Notes: a model not told the origin generated them from the letters alone. Positions 36,201 to 49,690 are shown, counted from the first letter of the stretch. The stretch is 64,000 bases of DNA from Phaseolus vulgaris (GCF_000499845.2 NC_023749.2:1273030-1337029), one strand, 5' to 3'. Translations and numbers: made by a program.

Positions 36201-39200
36201 ATAATTGGCACTGTAAGGATGCTCTATATCTTTCTTTCCATATAATGTGTTTCTGTATTCTTTACAACATGGTTGTTTTCAAGGGAGTTGTATATGTGCT
36301 TGAAGCTCCACTTTTTTCTCCTATTTAATTGTGTGGCATTCTATACTCAATCCTTTCTCTAATATACTCATTAGGAATCATTTTAATTTATGACTATTTT
36401 TATCAAATCTTTGTTTTTAGGTTGGGAATTTTAGAGTTGAACCACCAGGATTGTTCCGAGGCCGGGGAGAGCACCCCAAGGTTGTTACTGGAACAAGATA
36501 CACTTATTTTTTTCAGATACAGTGGTTTTATATATGGTGACTTCAACTTCTGGATTTTGACTGGCTTTTACAGTTTATAATGTATACTTATTGACTGTAA
36601 TTTATGTTACTAGATGGGAAAATTGAAAAAACGCATTCATCCAGGTGACATCACAATTAATATTGGAAAGGATGCCCCAATTCCTGAATGTCCTATTCCT
36701 GGTGAAAGGTATTACTTCCATTATTTGACATAGAGAAGAAATTTAAAAGAATATTGAATATGCTACCAAGTTGAAAGCCAGTTTTTCTAATCATTAGTTG
36801 TCAAACCTTGGCAGGTGGAAGGAGATAAGACATGATAATACAGTTACCTGGTTAGCCTATTGGAGTGACCCTATAAATCCAAAGTTATTCAAATATGTGT
36901 TTCTGGCTGCTAGTAGTTCCTTGAAGGGTCAAAGTGACAAGGAAAAGTATGAGAAAGCTAGGATGTTAAAGGTGCTTTCATGCTGTGTTCGCCAGCCTTG
37001 TGAATTTCATGTTTTTCGTTTGATATTTTGGGATGACATTTTTAAGGGCCTGTCTAATTATTGTAGTTCTTGACTTCTTGGTGCAGGATTATATAGAGAA
37101 CATTAGGTCTGCATACACAAAAGATTTTACCAATAAAGATATTACTAAGCTGCAAATTGCTGTTGCTACTTATCTTATTGATAAACTAGCTCTGAGGGCT
37201 GGCAATGAGAAGGTATTATGTTGGTATATGCACTTACACACTCTCATTTGTTAACAGCAAGTTACATTCTTCAACAAAACATACATTTGTATACATGATG
37301 TCAAAAGCCATAGAAATGCATACTTTGCTAGCATTTGATTTTTTTTTTGTCAATTGGACTCTTAGGCTCTTGCTAATTTCATTTAAATTACCCCAATATC
37401 TAAAGAATCAATTAATCATGTACTACTTGAATATTTTGTTTTTAATTCCATGTTTATAATATCTATATCTATCTATCTATATGTATATAGTAGAATCTGA
37501 CTTGGCAAAGGAAGGCAGACTGATTAAAGTTATAAGTTGTCACTATAAAGTCTTGCTTGTTAACCTGAGTAAATTTCGATAAAATTTCCTAAAGAAATTA
37601 ATTGTATGTAAGGCTTTGTTAGGAAATGCCATGGAGGTATTCCTACCCTCGACTAAATATCATATACTTTTTTTATAGTGCAAAACCTAGAGGTGAATAA
37701 ATGTATACATTATTTCAATTTGTTGAAATAACTTGTTCTACACATGCAACTTCCACAGTGTGTTTGACTGTGTTCATAGTAGATGATTATTTTGATTGTA
37801 GTTGTTAAATTTGGTATTTCATAATTGCATTTCTTCAGGATGACGATGAAGCTGATACTGTTGGTTGCTGCACATTAAAAGTAGAGAATGTGATAAGAGA
37901 ACCTCCCAACAAACTCAAGGTATTTGGATTTCTAATTATTTTCACTTCATGTTAAGGTTGATGAGTTTCAAGTCCTTCAGGGGTTTTTCTAAGTTTAGTA
38001 GTCCTTCTCAGATTGTTTTAATGGTAGCCTCCCTTGATAATTATATTTATTAGTAACGTTGTTACCTGTGTCTTGTACAGTTTAACTTCCTTGGTAAAGA
38101 TTCTATCAAGTATGAAAATACAGTTGAGGTTGAGCTTCCTGTATATAATGCAATCTTGAAGTTACAAAAAGGTGGGAAATTAGCTATTAATTTTTTTATG
38201 TTTTAAGCATGAGACTGAAGCACTTAATAATTTTTTCCCTGTAATACTCAGATAAACGTCCTGGTGATGATCTTTTTGATAAGCTGGATACAAGTAAATT
38301 GAATGCTCATCTAAAGGAACTCATGCCTGGTCTAACAGCAAAAGTCTTCCGTACATTCAATGCATCAATCACATTGGATAATATGGTACAAGTTGATTTT
38401 GAAAATTCCTGATATTCACATTTCTTGCAGATAAAATAAAGAAAAAGGAAAAAAGCTAGTTCTCTTGTTCTGTTTTTCACTGTTCCTATATGATCTCAGC
38501 CTCAGTATACATTGTTATTTGATTGTATGTTTAATGACTGAGTTTTTAAATGTGGGACCTCCCACCCCCTAAGAAAATAGCTAAGACAGCATGTCTTATT
38601 AGAGACCAATACACCAAAGCCTCTCGTTTATACGCTTTCAGATTTGTCTGTGTGGTCATATAAAAAAAATTCTATACATTTTGTATGCAATATAATGACT
38701 CCGCACAAATACAAAATTGCATTCCCTTGTAAAAATTGTTGCTTCTGGTGAAATTGTTATGCATGTCTTAAAAATTCTCATGTTATCAATATGTCGTAAA
38801 GTCAACCATATGTTTATTGGATCATGTATATACTATGATTTCTTTTATTGGATATACAATAGACTAACATGATTTTTGTGGAATTTTGTGAGGACAGTTA
38901 AACAAAGGAACTAAAGACGGAGATGTTGGGGAGAAAATTGTTGTTTATCAGCATGCAAATAAACAGGTGAGTTGGCTAAAGCATGTTGCTTATTTATACC
39001 TATGATATTGCATTTTAGTATTTTGATTTTTTCATATTTAAGTTGTAATGACTTGTGTCTTTCATAACAGGTTGCTATCATTTGCAATCATCAACGTAGT
39101 GTTTCAAAATCTCATGATGCACAAATGTCAAAGTTAACTGAAAAAATTGATGAACTTCAGGTATGCATAATAATAATATCTGAAAATTGTTAATATGAGA

Positions 39201-40212
39201 CTGCGATGGTTTGGGTGGCCCATTCACACAGTTATATGTGGCTTATCTTTACTTGTAGGCTGTTCTGAAGGAGCTGAAAACGGATTTAGACAGGGCAAGG
39301 AAAGGGAAGCCTCCTTCAAAGAGTTCAGATGGAAAGACAAAAAAGAACTTGACTCCTGAAGTGTAATTTAGCTTTTCATAACATCTTTAGTCATTGATTG
39401 TCAATTGATTGCTTAAACATGATGTTTGATTGTGGTTTATGTAATCTACAGACTAGAGAAAAAGATATCTCAAACCAATGCAAAAATCGAGAAGATGCAA
39501 CGTGATATGAAGACAAAAGAAGATTTAAAAACTGTGGCATTAGGCACATCCAAGATAAACTACCTTGACCCTAGGATTACAGTTGCTTGGTGCAAGCGGC
39601 ATGAGGTTCCTATCGAAAAGGTGCTGGCTTCTTCCTTGTTTAGATCATGTTATTAATATTGTTGCGATATCAATTTCTAGAAGCAGGAGTGGTCTAGTAG
39701 AACCATGTTCAGTCCCAAAGTATTTTAAGTTTATTTAATAATTACAAATTTTTTTGGCACCCCTAAAATTTTTAAAAGGGTTTTTTACTTGATCCATATA
39801 ATGTACTATTCTTGTACTCACAACAATTATGTAGTATTTTGTTCAGAGGAAAATATTAGTTAGATATTATGCATGTGGAAATACTAAAATTTCTTAGTTT
39901 ATATAATGCATGTGGAAATTTAAATTTTCTTTATGGTCATTTATTTATTCTTGTGCTCTAAAAGACCCTTTGTGTGCTTTATTATTACTGGCAGGCATGC
40001 TTCTTTGCCCCATGGGCTGCATTTTCAATAATGTTTCATCTGTGGTCAAAACTGACAGGATCTTGTGCTTGGTTGGTTTATATGCATGCCTTCATCACTC
40101 ATTTTGTTTTTTAATCTTGAGCTACTTGCCTGAAATGTTACAGATTTTCAACAAATCTCTGCTGGCAAAATTCTGTTGGGCAATGGATGTGGATCCTGAC
40201 TTCAGATTCTGA
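33228..40212 (+). CDS. TOP1: DNA topoisomerase I (type IB)
   Basis: Nuclear enzyme that relaxes supercoils by transient single-strand cleavage through a 3'-phosphotyrosine link. Fifteen coding exons: 33228-34481, 34654-34848, 35531-35611, 36421-36480, 36614-36708, 36815-36971, 37087-37212, 37839-37919, 38081-38171, 38252-38385, 38898-38966, 39071-39160, 39259-39362, 39452-39620, 40144-40212; 924 aa, typical for plants. Residues 1-380 are a disordered acidic/Lys-rich N terminus. The core begins near W382 ([19 protein letters not shown]) and includes the [17 protein letters not shown] and LALRAGNEK motifs. A coiled-coil linker follows (about 800-860), then the C-terminal domain with [10 protein letters not shown], whose Tyr883 is the catalytic tyrosine, 41 residues from the end. 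A 5' UTR intron probably runs from about 32253 to 33182. Exon 1 contains an in-frame 93-bp duplication. Confidence 0.97.
33251..33436 (+). repeat. In-frame 93-bp tandem duplication in TOP1 exon 1
   Basis: Positions 33251-33343 and 33344-33436 differ at only three bases. Each encodes a 31-residue unit with an aspartate run followed by [16 protein letters not shown], so the N-terminal acidic/basic motif is present twice and the reading frame is kept. Confidence 0.95.
34952..34980 (+). repeat. Intronic copy of the end of TOP1 exon 2
   Basis: A 29-base segment (starting GTGAGAAGGAAAAGAAGAAG) identical to 34814-34842 near the 3' end of exon 2 recurs 138 bases downstream in the following intron. 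It lacks the exon's ending and donor site, so it is not an alternative exon. Confidence 0.9.
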
Positions 40213-42338
40213 GAACTATGGAATGGAGCTATGTTGTGATGCTGGGGAAAAACAGTTCTTTTTTACTTATTTATTTTCTATAAAAAAATTATTTTTTTCT
40301 ATTTGTCAATTTTAACGGAAATTGATGTTGTAAGTCCATCTAATCTAATTATGGGGTGAGTTTCCCCTTTTCTTCATTGACCAGTTTTATACTTAAAACT
40401 CTTAACCATTCATAGTCATGATTTTAATGTGATACACATTACCAAACCTGCAAAATGACCTATAATTTCGTTCTTTTATTTCATTTAGTAGTCTGTGATT
40501 GGTACTTGTTTCTATCTTGCTGCAAATTTCTCCTCTTTTTTAACTGGACACAAATTTGCTGTTTTAGAAGGGATCATTCATGGGATAGAAAACTTAAATC
40601 TTCAATTATTCTTCACTTTTGCTAACCAAATTTGAAGTATTGAGGGCTTTGAAATCAGCTTGCAATTTTGGTGTAGATTTTAACTCTGGAGGTATTTTAA
40701 TCAATCAATCATGAGGCAGTTTGTTAGAAAAAGAAATCTTTTGAATAGATTTGTTTGCAATATTAACACAAGTTTTAATTCAATTTTTTTTTCATGCAAA
40801 TCAAATTGAATTAAATTACTTTAAGGAAGAAAAAAACAGAACATTGAGATTTTCTATAATCCTTGGAACTATTTAAATTCCTCAAGGTCCTAATTATTAA
40901 TCAAATCAACCTATAGTAAAAGACATCTTATTACCAATTATGATAATTTTGATAGAGTTATAATTTCTGAAGCTTGAAAATTTAAAAAGCAAATATTTAT
41001 TATTCCTTTTTTCCAGACTATGTGATTATTTTAAAAAATTAATTAAACCAAAATCTAAAGACATTGTGTAGTTGAATAAAGTTATTATAATACAATGTTT
41101 CCAGCTCAACTTATTTTGGCCTTTTTTGTAAGCAAAAGATTGTGAGTGAATAAAACATCAGCATTCAATAATATGAAAGGAAATAACACTCAAATTCCAA
41201 TGAATAACACCCTTCAAATTTTCTTCTGTTCTCTGATGCTATCTTTTAGGATCTTTTAAACCAAATAAATCATCAATTTGATTTTTAAGTATTACCTTAG
41301 AAACATTTATAATAGTTCCTTAAATATTTAAAATCCTTTCAAACTAGTCCATGAACTCAAGAACTGAGTACTGGGCAGATAGAGAGTAGTAGTTCAAGTG
41401 CAAAATTGGTGGTTTATAATTATATATTTATCATTTTATACATAAAGAATCATCCGAGAAAAAAATATTATGAATAAAATTATTTTATGCTAGTTTTAAA
41501 TTGTGTATAAATAAAAATGACTATTTTATATATTATATATAATTTTAATATGACATAATTGGTAATTCTAAAAATACAAAACATAGTTTACGATTTTTTG
41601 TCTTTAGGAATAAAATCCTTGAGAAAATAAATGCCTTTATATAATTCAAAATTAATATAAATAAAAAATTACAAGAGTTTGAGTAAATTTTTATTATTTC
41701 TAAAAAAATACAATATTAAAAGTAAATTACTGAATAAAAGAAGTAAAATAAGTATCTTATTTATATTAAATAATAAATATATTACTTAATAAAATTAAGT
41801 AAAAAAATATAATTATCTTAATTTAACTTATTATTTTTTACATTAACTATAATTAGTTATAAGATCTAAAAGAGAATATTTAGAAAATATTTCTGTAGGG
41901 ACTAAAGAAAATGAATTATATTTAAAGGGATAAATACTTATTTAATCAAACAGTCCATGAAAATCAACCGAATGCTGATATATTAACACCCTCAACAATA
42001 AAAACATACACTTCACATCTTAATAAATTAATAATCTATTTTATTTTATTTTTTAATTTAAAAATATTACTCTATTATTATAAACGATATCAAATGTATG
42101 TTATACTGTTCATTGTTCATAGTGTGAACAAAACTCTTTTCAAACAAAAATCTTTCTTGATTGCTACTAATTAACCATAAATGAACATTGAAAAGAATCT
42201 AACAACGCCTTATCAGTTTTACCTGTTAAATTAAAAGCAACATTAAAAGAAAAAGTAACACTCAAATCTCAATCCTTTAACTTTTTCTCTGATTGTTCTG
42301 TTTGTTCATAGTTTATCATGCACTCATTCTCATCATAC
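40213..42338. other. Intergenic sequence between TOP1 and the P450 gene
   Basis: About 300 bases of TOP1 3' flank, then increasingly AT-rich DNA (41400-41900 is mostly A/T). No gene. The last few hundred bases must hold the P450 promoter, but I could not pick a reliable TATA box. Confidence 0.4.
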
Positions 42339-43892
42339 ATGGAAACGTGGTTCATTCTCTCTGTTCTGTGTTTTTGCCTTTGGCTGATTCTCAAATTCAC
42401 ATGTAACGTTCTCTTTCCTTCCCTCCCTCCGGGGCCTCCCAAATGCAACTTTACATTGCTACGAGGATACCTCACTGACCCCAAAACCATTCTTCAAAAA
42501 CTCCATGCAAAATATGGTCCCTTTTTCACTGTTCATGTTGGTTATTCTCACACTGATATTTTCATCGCAAGTGGTTTCCTTGCACACCAAGCTTTGATCC
42601 AACATGGCACCATTTTTGCTGACCGTCCCAAGGCTAACCCCACCAACAAGGTTATAAGTAGCAACCAAAATGACATTCTTTTCAGCTTCTATGGCCCCAG
42701 ATGGCGCCTCCTTAGGCGCAACCTCACTTCAAGAATCCTTCATCCCTTAAAGGTCAACTCTTTTGCACACGCACGCAAATGGGTCCTAGCCATGCTCCTA
42801 CAAGGCCTCATATCTGATTCTCATGCCAACAGCCCCATAAGGGTCATTGACCAATTTCAATATGGCATGTTTTCTTTGATGGTTTTGATGTGCTTTGGTG
42901 ACAAACTCGATGAGAAGCAAATAAGGGAAATTGAGGAGAGTCAACGTGACATGCTTGTGAGCTATGCTAGGTACAGTGTCTTGAATTTTTGGCCACCAGT
43001 TACTAGGATTTTGTTCTGGAAGAGGTGGAAGGAGTTCTTGCAGAAGCGGAGAGACCAAGATGCCGTGTTGATTCCTCACATCAATGCTCGAAGGAAGGCT
43101 AAGGAAGAGAGAGTGAGCAATGGCTCAAGTCAGAAGAGTGATTCTGAGCTGTCATATGTGGACAGTTTGTTGGATTTGCAAATGTTGGAGGATGAGGAGG
43201 GGTTAAATCTTGATGATGGTAAAATTTGCACCTTGTGTTCGGAGTTTCTGAATGCTGGATCTGATACAACTTCAACTGCATTGGAGTGGATCATGGCAAA
43301 TTTGGTGAAATACCCTGAAATCCAAGAAAGTGTAGTGGAGGAAATTAGAGGGGTGATGGTTGGTAGAGAGGATAGGGAAGTGAAGGAGGAGGATTTGCAT
43401 AAATTGCCTTATCTCAAGGCTGTGATTTTGGAGGGGTTGAGGCGTCACCCTCCACTACACTTTGTGGCTCCTCACAAGGTAACAAAAGATGTTGTTTTAA
43501 ATGGTTATTTGGTGCCTACCTATGCCTCAGTGAATTTCTTGGTGGCAGAGATAGGGAGGGACCCAACTGCTTGGGATGATCCTATGGCCTTTAAGCCAGA
43601 GAGGTTCATGAACATTGGGGAGCAAAAGGGAGGCACAACTTTTGACATAATGGGAAGTAAAGAGATAAAGATGATGCCATTTGGGGCAGGGAGGAGAATG
43701 TGTCCTGGCTATGCTTTGGCAATACTGCACTTGGAGTACTTTGTGGCCAATTTTCTTTGGAATTTTGAGTGGAAGGCTGTTGATGGAGACCATGTTGATC
43801 TGTCAGAGGAGCTGCAGTTCACAACAGTAATGAAGAATCCTTTGAAGGTTCATATATTACCTAGGGAAATTATTGGTGACATTTTGCTCTAA
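42339..43892 (+). CDS. Cytochrome P450, CYP89A-like
   Basis: Haem monooxygenase anchored in the ER membrane. It is intronless, 517 aa from the ATG at 42339; an in-frame ATG at 42318 would add seven residues, but METWF opens the usual hydrophobic anchor (residues 1-25). Motifs in order: LPPGPP hinge near residue 31; oxygen-binding I-helix AGSDTTST near 305; ExxR as EGLR at 365-368; PERF at 420-423; haem-binding FGAGRRMCPG at 448-457 with the cysteine ligand at 455. The N-terminal FADRPKANPTNK and the FWPPVTRILFWKRWKEF block are typical of the CYP89 family, whose best known member oxidises chlorophyll breakdown products in senescence. The substrate of this protein cannot be read from sequence. 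All catalytic residues are present and the frame is intact. Confidence 0.93.
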   Translation: METWFILSVLCFCLWLILKFTCNVLFPSLPPGPPKCNFTLLRGYLTDPKTILQKLHAKYGPFFTVHVGYSHTDIFIASGFLAHQALIQHGTIFADRPKANPTNKVISSNQNDILFSFYGPRWRLLRRNLTSRILHPLKVNSFAHARKWVLAMLLQGLISDSHANSPIRVIDQFQYGMFSLMVLMCFGDKLDEKQIREIEESQRDMLVSYARYSVLNFWPPVTRILFWKRWKEFLQKRRDQDAVLIPHINARRKAKEERVSNGSSQKSDSELSYVDSLLDLQMLEDEEGLNLDDGKICTLCSEFLNAGSDTTSTALEWIMANLVKYPEIQESVVEEIRGVMVGREDREVKEEDLHKLPYLKAVILEGLRRHPPLHFVAPHKVTKDVVLNGYLVPTYASVNFLVAEIGRDPTAWDDPMAFKPERFMNIGEQKGGTTFDIMGSKEIKMMPFGAGRRMCPGYALAILHLEYFVANFLWNFEWKAVDGDHVDLSEELQFTTVMKNPLKVHILPREIIGDILL

Positions 43893-44529
43893 ACAAAATT
43901 CCACTTCTGTTTAATGAGTATATTTCAAAAGATTATTCAGTTGACTCGATTGCTCGTTTGTTTGCTGCTATTAACATTCATGTAACCAGAAGTTAGTCCC
44001 CTATCCTATTACTCTGTTAGAAAAATGATATTCAAGGAGAATAAAAGTAACTCTTTCTTAAATAAATAAATAAATTGGAAGTTTGAAATGTTGGTTTCAT
44101 GGAATGAGTTTTTCAAAAACCATCTTCCTCACACCTCTATGCTTTTCATTATTATGCATTAGTTAAAGCCTTTCAAGCTTCAAATCGTACTAGTTTCAGG
44201 TTTTCCTATAATAACCGCAGAAAGAATGTTTGAAAAGTGCAACAAATAAAGTTAAATAAAATAGCAAAAAATGGTAATAATTGCAGTACTTGTACAGTCT
44301 TAGTTGTTTTCTATTTCCTTGCTACAAGACATAAATTGACTGGTAAATCAAATATCAGTTTGAACATTATTGATATTTGCCTCCGAGCTACGAGATCCAT
44401 GATCAAGCAGAGTGCAGTTGCTTCCACACATTAAGAATTATGAATGAGCTAAATAACAGGATATATAGACATCCTTTTTTGGTGAGCTTCAAGGATGCAT
44501 TTGATGCATGAAAAAAATAAAAAAAAACA
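43893..44529. other. Convergent 3' intergenic region
   Basis: Shared 3' flanks of the P450 gene (+) and the alpha/beta hydrolase gene (-), which converge here. No other feature seen. Confidence 0.4.
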
Positions 44530-47500
44530 TTACACTTCAAGATGGTGCAAGGTGTCTTTACTTTCTGGAGCCTTAACTGCATCTCTCTCTAAATATTGAA
44601 TAAAATCCATTACCAAAGGATCAGTCCAAGGGGCTCCCAGTGGAGCTTCATCACCAGCAACCCACCCCAGGTGGCCACCTTTGGGTGTCACTATTAACAA
44701 GCAGTTTGGATTTTCCTGACATGATAAACAGTATTATAGTTAAAATAAGATTCAAAATAAAATGAATGAAAATCAAATAAAGAGGAAGAAATGTAGATGA
44801 TTTGATAGAAAAAGAATAAACAAAATTGGAGTTTGTTCAATCAGCCTACAGAGGGAGAAAGATTAGTACAAACCTAGAGAGGTAATGTAGATTATTTTGA
44901 CAGATGCTCTAGCATACATGAAAGCAAAACACCCAACAATGTGATGGTAAAACATGTACACATAACAAAACCATTACTACAAACACATGATTTTGGTATT
45001 ACCAAGAGGTATTTGGAACTTCTATTAGTCACCCAATCAATTCCCCTTCACCAGGTTGGATCTTTTATGAGTAAAGAGTTATTTCAAGTTTAAATCCTTG
45101 GTTAAGAAACACAAGTATTTGTGACTTATGTACTTTGGATATTATCAAACACATTTTAGTCAAGAATGGAATGGTAATACTAAATTTCATAATCCCATCT
45201 CTAAATACAAAATTACATACCTTGATATCTTCACGTGGAATTCCCCTATAAGGAGCAATCGGATCATTGGCTGCCTGAAAAAAAGTAAGATATTCTTTTG
45301 AGTTCAATAATTTATTTATTTATTCACAACAGAAGGTGCAAAAACCTAGACACTCTCAGTTCAAGAGATCTAAGCTAGTACCACTTCGGTTACAAGCTCA
45401 ATATCTTGATTTATAAAAATAAAACTCAATCTAGATTGAAGATTCATTTTACAATTCCCGAATACTTTCTTCTTCCTTTGTAATATAAGGAGAGCATTGT
45501 GTCACTTTGAAAGAGATAGTATAAAAAGATCAATAAATAGAGTTCAAAAAGCATAAATGACAAAATATTAATCAACAATGCAGGAAATAGGTTATCATTT
45601 CAATTTTACACAACTAAACACCAGAAGAAACATAGATAAAACTATTTTGAGTCAACAACAAATTTTACCTGAATGCAAAGCAAAGGGGTTTTAACATGTT
45701 TTATGGAATCTGAACTGCTTGAATTGGAGTAGTATTCATCCACAGACTTGAATCCAAAAGAAACTGCGAACCTCATAGATGAATATCTGAGCAGACATAA
45801 TTCACAAGTGTGATCTATCTATTTATCTATCAAGCTTCCATTGAGTAGGGGCACATACCACGGGTCAGTCCATCATCAAATTCCCTAACAGACTTGGCAT
45901 TGGCAGCCATTGGAATATTATATTCACCACCCATATCTTCAAAGAGTAAAGCATGTCTGTAATCAAAGAAGGAAAATACAAGACATTAGTGATACCATCC
46001 ATCATAGCCAGCAAACGGATCCATTAACAAGTAGCTAGAATAACCACAACAACATATAAATTTGTATCACTTCTTGAAAATCTTGCAAAGAGCCTTTGAA
46101 AGGGCCTTGTCATAAATAATGTTAAAGCCCTTTCGGAAGTCCTCATCCGCGACAACTAAATTGAAAGGATTACACAACGATACCGCGCCAGAAAGAGGAC
46201 AATTGTGAGACTCCTGAAATTAGCATATGAAAAATATAAATAACATGGCAGAAGCAGTAATCAATGGATACAGGCAAAGATAATCCACCTAAAATCACTT
46301 CTAATTGTTTTTACACTGTGAGAATAAAGTGTAATTTCAATCTCCATTTCCCATTTTTTTCATACAAAACAGGTTTTTGGTAATCTCCTCATTCAAGCAA
46401 ACACCTTTACTATTTTTCAAACCAAAATAAACCACCAATTTCATCCGTAAGGATTACCTTCAGTCTTGAATGGTCCTTAAAGTAAAACAAGTTACATGAG
46501 CAATCTCAGAAGTATTAAAAATCATTCTGAGTAGTTCCCTAAATATTAACAATCCCTTCAAACTATACAAAATTTACTGAAATATATAAACTTAGCCACA
46601 AACTAATTGACACTCAATACTTCAATATTACTTCAATAATTTAATTACTTTAGAGACTCTTTGGGAGAAACAGCAATAGTTCAAGAGCGAAATTGACAAT
46701 TTCTTCCTTTCTTAAAAGACAACATACCGTTGATCCCTAGTTACACCTTCCAAAGCAACAAAACAATATTCTACACCAAAACCTGAAGCAACACAATGCA
46801 TTTATGTTTTCAAAACAAATTAACGCAGGAATGAGCAACAATGCTACCTGACCCAAGTAACGAACGAGAATGTTGGCCCCAAGAGACCATCCAACCGCAT
46901 ATAGATTAACATTGGGGTATCTACCAGTGACATGGGAGACAACCTCAGACATGTCTCCTAAAAACGAAGCTGAATAGAACTGCACATCAATGTTCACAAC
47001 ACACACTAGCAGAATCAGTGTCACTTATAGTTGTTCTTCTGTTCATCCAATGTCAAATTCAAAACAAACCCAACTCTTAGATTTAGTTTCATTAGCAACA
47101 ACAATATTGAGCTGAACCTGAGGAGTAGTAACAGGGCTATCTCCACAACCGCGACTATTGAAAACCACAACACGCCATCCATTGCTGCGAGCTCTGATCA
47201 ACATATGTCTCACGTACGCATCTTCACTACCTCCGGTTAAACCTGGCTGCACAAACCCGTTACAATTTTCAACACCCCATTACTTCAAATCAACAAAAAA
47301 AGTGTTCTTTATCGTTTTTTCAGTTACGGACCAGCAAGATTAGGACGGGAGAGTCGGGGGGCAAACGGCGGTCGTCGCCGGCGACCCAGTCGAGGGCGAC
47401 AGCGCCGCCGTCATGGGTCCGGAGGCACTCCCGGCGGAGCCTGATGTCAGGGACGGAGCGGAAGAAGGCGGCGAATATCGTTTCGAGGTGACGGTTGGCG

Positions 47501-47739
47501 GCGAGGAGGGGGAAAGGGCGGTAGGGGCGAGACAGGTGAGGTAGGGCTGGGAGGAAACGGTCGTGTGCGCCGCCGAGGATTTCGAAGGAGGGATGGGCGG
47601 CGGCAGTGGGCATGGGTGCGGCGGAAAAGGTGACGTGGCAGGCGGAGAAGGAGAAGTGGAGGGGTGTGATTAGTGAATTAGTGGTGTTTTTGCATTTGCG
47701 AGAAAAAATGAGTGTGGACCCCACCAAACACTTTGCCAT
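44530..47739 (-). CDS. EMB8-like alpha/beta hydrolase (ABHD1/3 type)
   Basis: Predicted serine esterase or lipase of the family called embryogenesis-associated protein EMB8 in plants; substrate unknown. Eight exons on the minus strand: 47739-47332, 47246-47118, 46979-46848, 46213-46071, 45956-45859, 45763-45669, 45274-45221, 44715-44530; 414 aa. Exon 1 gives a Ser/Pro-rich N terminus, then NRHLETIFAAFFRSVPD typical of the family. LLPGLTGGSEDAYVRHML and VVVFNSRGCGDSPVTTPQ follow. The catalytic triad is visible: nucleophile Ser211 in GWSLGAN, Asp339 in ANDPIAP, His368 in GGHLGW. The acceptor of exon 6 must be the GTTCGCAG at 45764; an upstream TCTGCTCAG would put a stop in frame. Exon 1 is unusually GC-rich for this window. 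An N-terminal organelle signal is possible but not clear. Confidence 0.93.
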
Positions 47740-48984
47740 TCTCTCTTCTTACCTTATTGGCTAGGAAACACTATCTTCCTTTTATTTTAATCATTTTATT
47801 TTCTCTTATTCACTTCTCTCTATTTATGCACCACTCTCACACTATTCACACTATTCATATTCATTGATATAAAAAATTAAAAGTCATTTTTAACAAACAA
47901 AAACAAAAATTGTACGACGACATGTGTTAAGTGTCCTCATCGGGACATAATGGATCAACACGACTAAAATCATTAAGTTTTTAAAAAATTAATAAGATCA
48001 AACAGTAATCAAATATTAGATAATATACTCTTAATTATGATTCAAAATCTTAATTCGGTCCAACAATAAGGATTCATGACAATTATATAGTCACAGATTT
48101 GGAGACTAAGTTATGTCATTATCATGCATTAATTGTACCAAACACCTGAGATCTTACTTGACCGTTGGAGTATCTTTTGCAGATATCATTTAAGTTTGGG
48201 ATTTAAAAAAGGAGAAACGTGAAAGAAGAGTTGTGAAACTATTCCGAAAAACAAAGATACCTGAAAAAAAAACAATTATTCTCTTGATTCCACTCGTTTG
48301 AAAAACTAAATTTAAATATTTTTTACTAACTTTTTATCTTAAAAAAAATTGTTTCCATTCTTCATATTTTACTCTATTTTCTCTTAAGTATTAACTTTTT
48401 GTTTGAGAACTTACAATATTTTCTTATTTTTTAATTATTTTCTTTGGAAAAATTGATGGTCTTATAAGAATGAAAAGTAATATTGTAATAAAATTTAAAT
48501 ACAATATCACTAACTAAAATTAAATATTACAAAAACTAAAAGTTGAAGAACAACAAAAATATCGAAATAAATATTACTATATGATAGAGATTCAAAATTT
48601 AATTGAGTAAAAAATCAAACGAAGTTTTAAAATATTACTTAACCAACTAGTTTCAAGAGAAGTATTAAAAGCACATTGTTTGATATCGATTTGGCCCTTA
48701 GATTCTAAAATTATAACCTTGAAAAAAAATCATTAATTTAATTTGAGTTTCTACGAAAAAAAAAAAAATTCATAAAAACAAGTACATATACAGTAAATGT
48801 ATTTCTTTTTTATTTAAATTAGTAAAATCCATAATTTAAATTAAAAATAATAATTTGTATTCTTAATAATCACCGAATTACATCTCTAACTCAAGCATTT
48901 TAAATTCGACTATTCAGGGTTCAAATTATTAAAAATATAAAACTAAATTTATTAGTTTCAGTATTGCATAAAAACTGATAGCAT
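47740..48984. other. Intergenic region between divergent genes
   Basis: Contains the promoter of the alpha/beta hydrolase near 47750-47850 (minus strand), then AT-rich DNA without genes up to the dispersed repeat at 48985. Confidence 0.4.
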
Positions 48985-49245
48985 ATGATGTAAGATCAAT
49001 ATCAAATATAAGAAAAAAACACAAATCTATATAATATATAATTATAAATTATATAAATTAATTCTTATTGTTATTTATTTTTATAATTATAATAAATTTA
49101 AATTTTAAAAAAATTAATGTATTTTTTATTTTTAAAATTATATTAAAATAGAAATTTAATAAATATTTTTTAAGTTAAATAGTTAGCCAATATGTATTAT
49201 ATAAGTATGTCTGATATGTTCACTTTTAAGAGGTGTTTTAACCTT
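48985..49245 (+). repeat. Dispersed repeat family, degraded copy
   Basis: Shows the same block order as 31347-31798 (ATATAATATATAATTATAAAT, then TTATTTTTATAATTATAATA, then ATGTATTTTTTATTTTTAAA), shortened and diverged; ends near TTTTAAGAGGTGTTTTAACC, matching TTTAAGAGGAGTGTTTGAGC at 31779. Confidence 0.6.
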
Positions 49246-49571
49246 CAATTACAACAAAATTAAGGTCGAAGAACTGAAGAAAAAATTAAAATCCCTAAAA
49301 CTTATTTTATCCTCAATTTTTTTGAGTGTCAACTTATAATTTTGAATTTTCTTTTTGACTTATTTGGGTGTTTTGAGGAGTGGTTGATGGTGAAAAAAAG
49401 AAAAAGAAAAAAAAATAAAAAACAGAGAGATGCATCTGGGTCACACTGCATTCCGCGGAGGGTGAGAGTGTGAACGGCAACAAAAACGATTGTGTCGATT
49501 CAAATTCCAAAGATAAAACCGCAGAAACTAAGATCATGAAACCAGGGATATAAATTTTGGAGAAACACACA

Positions 49572-49690
49572 CTCTTCAAAATCCTCTCTCTTTCTCTCTC
49601 TCTCTCTTCTTCTTCTTCAATTTCAGACCCACAAATTCAGATTCCAAATAGTGGGGATTTGAGCGGTTATAATCAGATTTTGCAGCAAAA
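49572..49690 (+). other. 5' leader of the BRIP-like gene
   Basis: Pyrimidine-rich stretch (CTCTCTCTTTCTCTCTCTCT near 49583, then CTTCTTCTTC) leading to the ATG at 49691; typical plant 5' UTR composition with a microsatellite. The mRNA start is not certain. Confidence 0.5.

Noticed and set aside
45764..45785. In-frame stop in the EMB8-like gene, suggesting a pseudogene
   Set aside because: The stop arises only if the upstream acceptor is used; the acceptor at 45764 gives a continuous protein with an intact catalytic triad.
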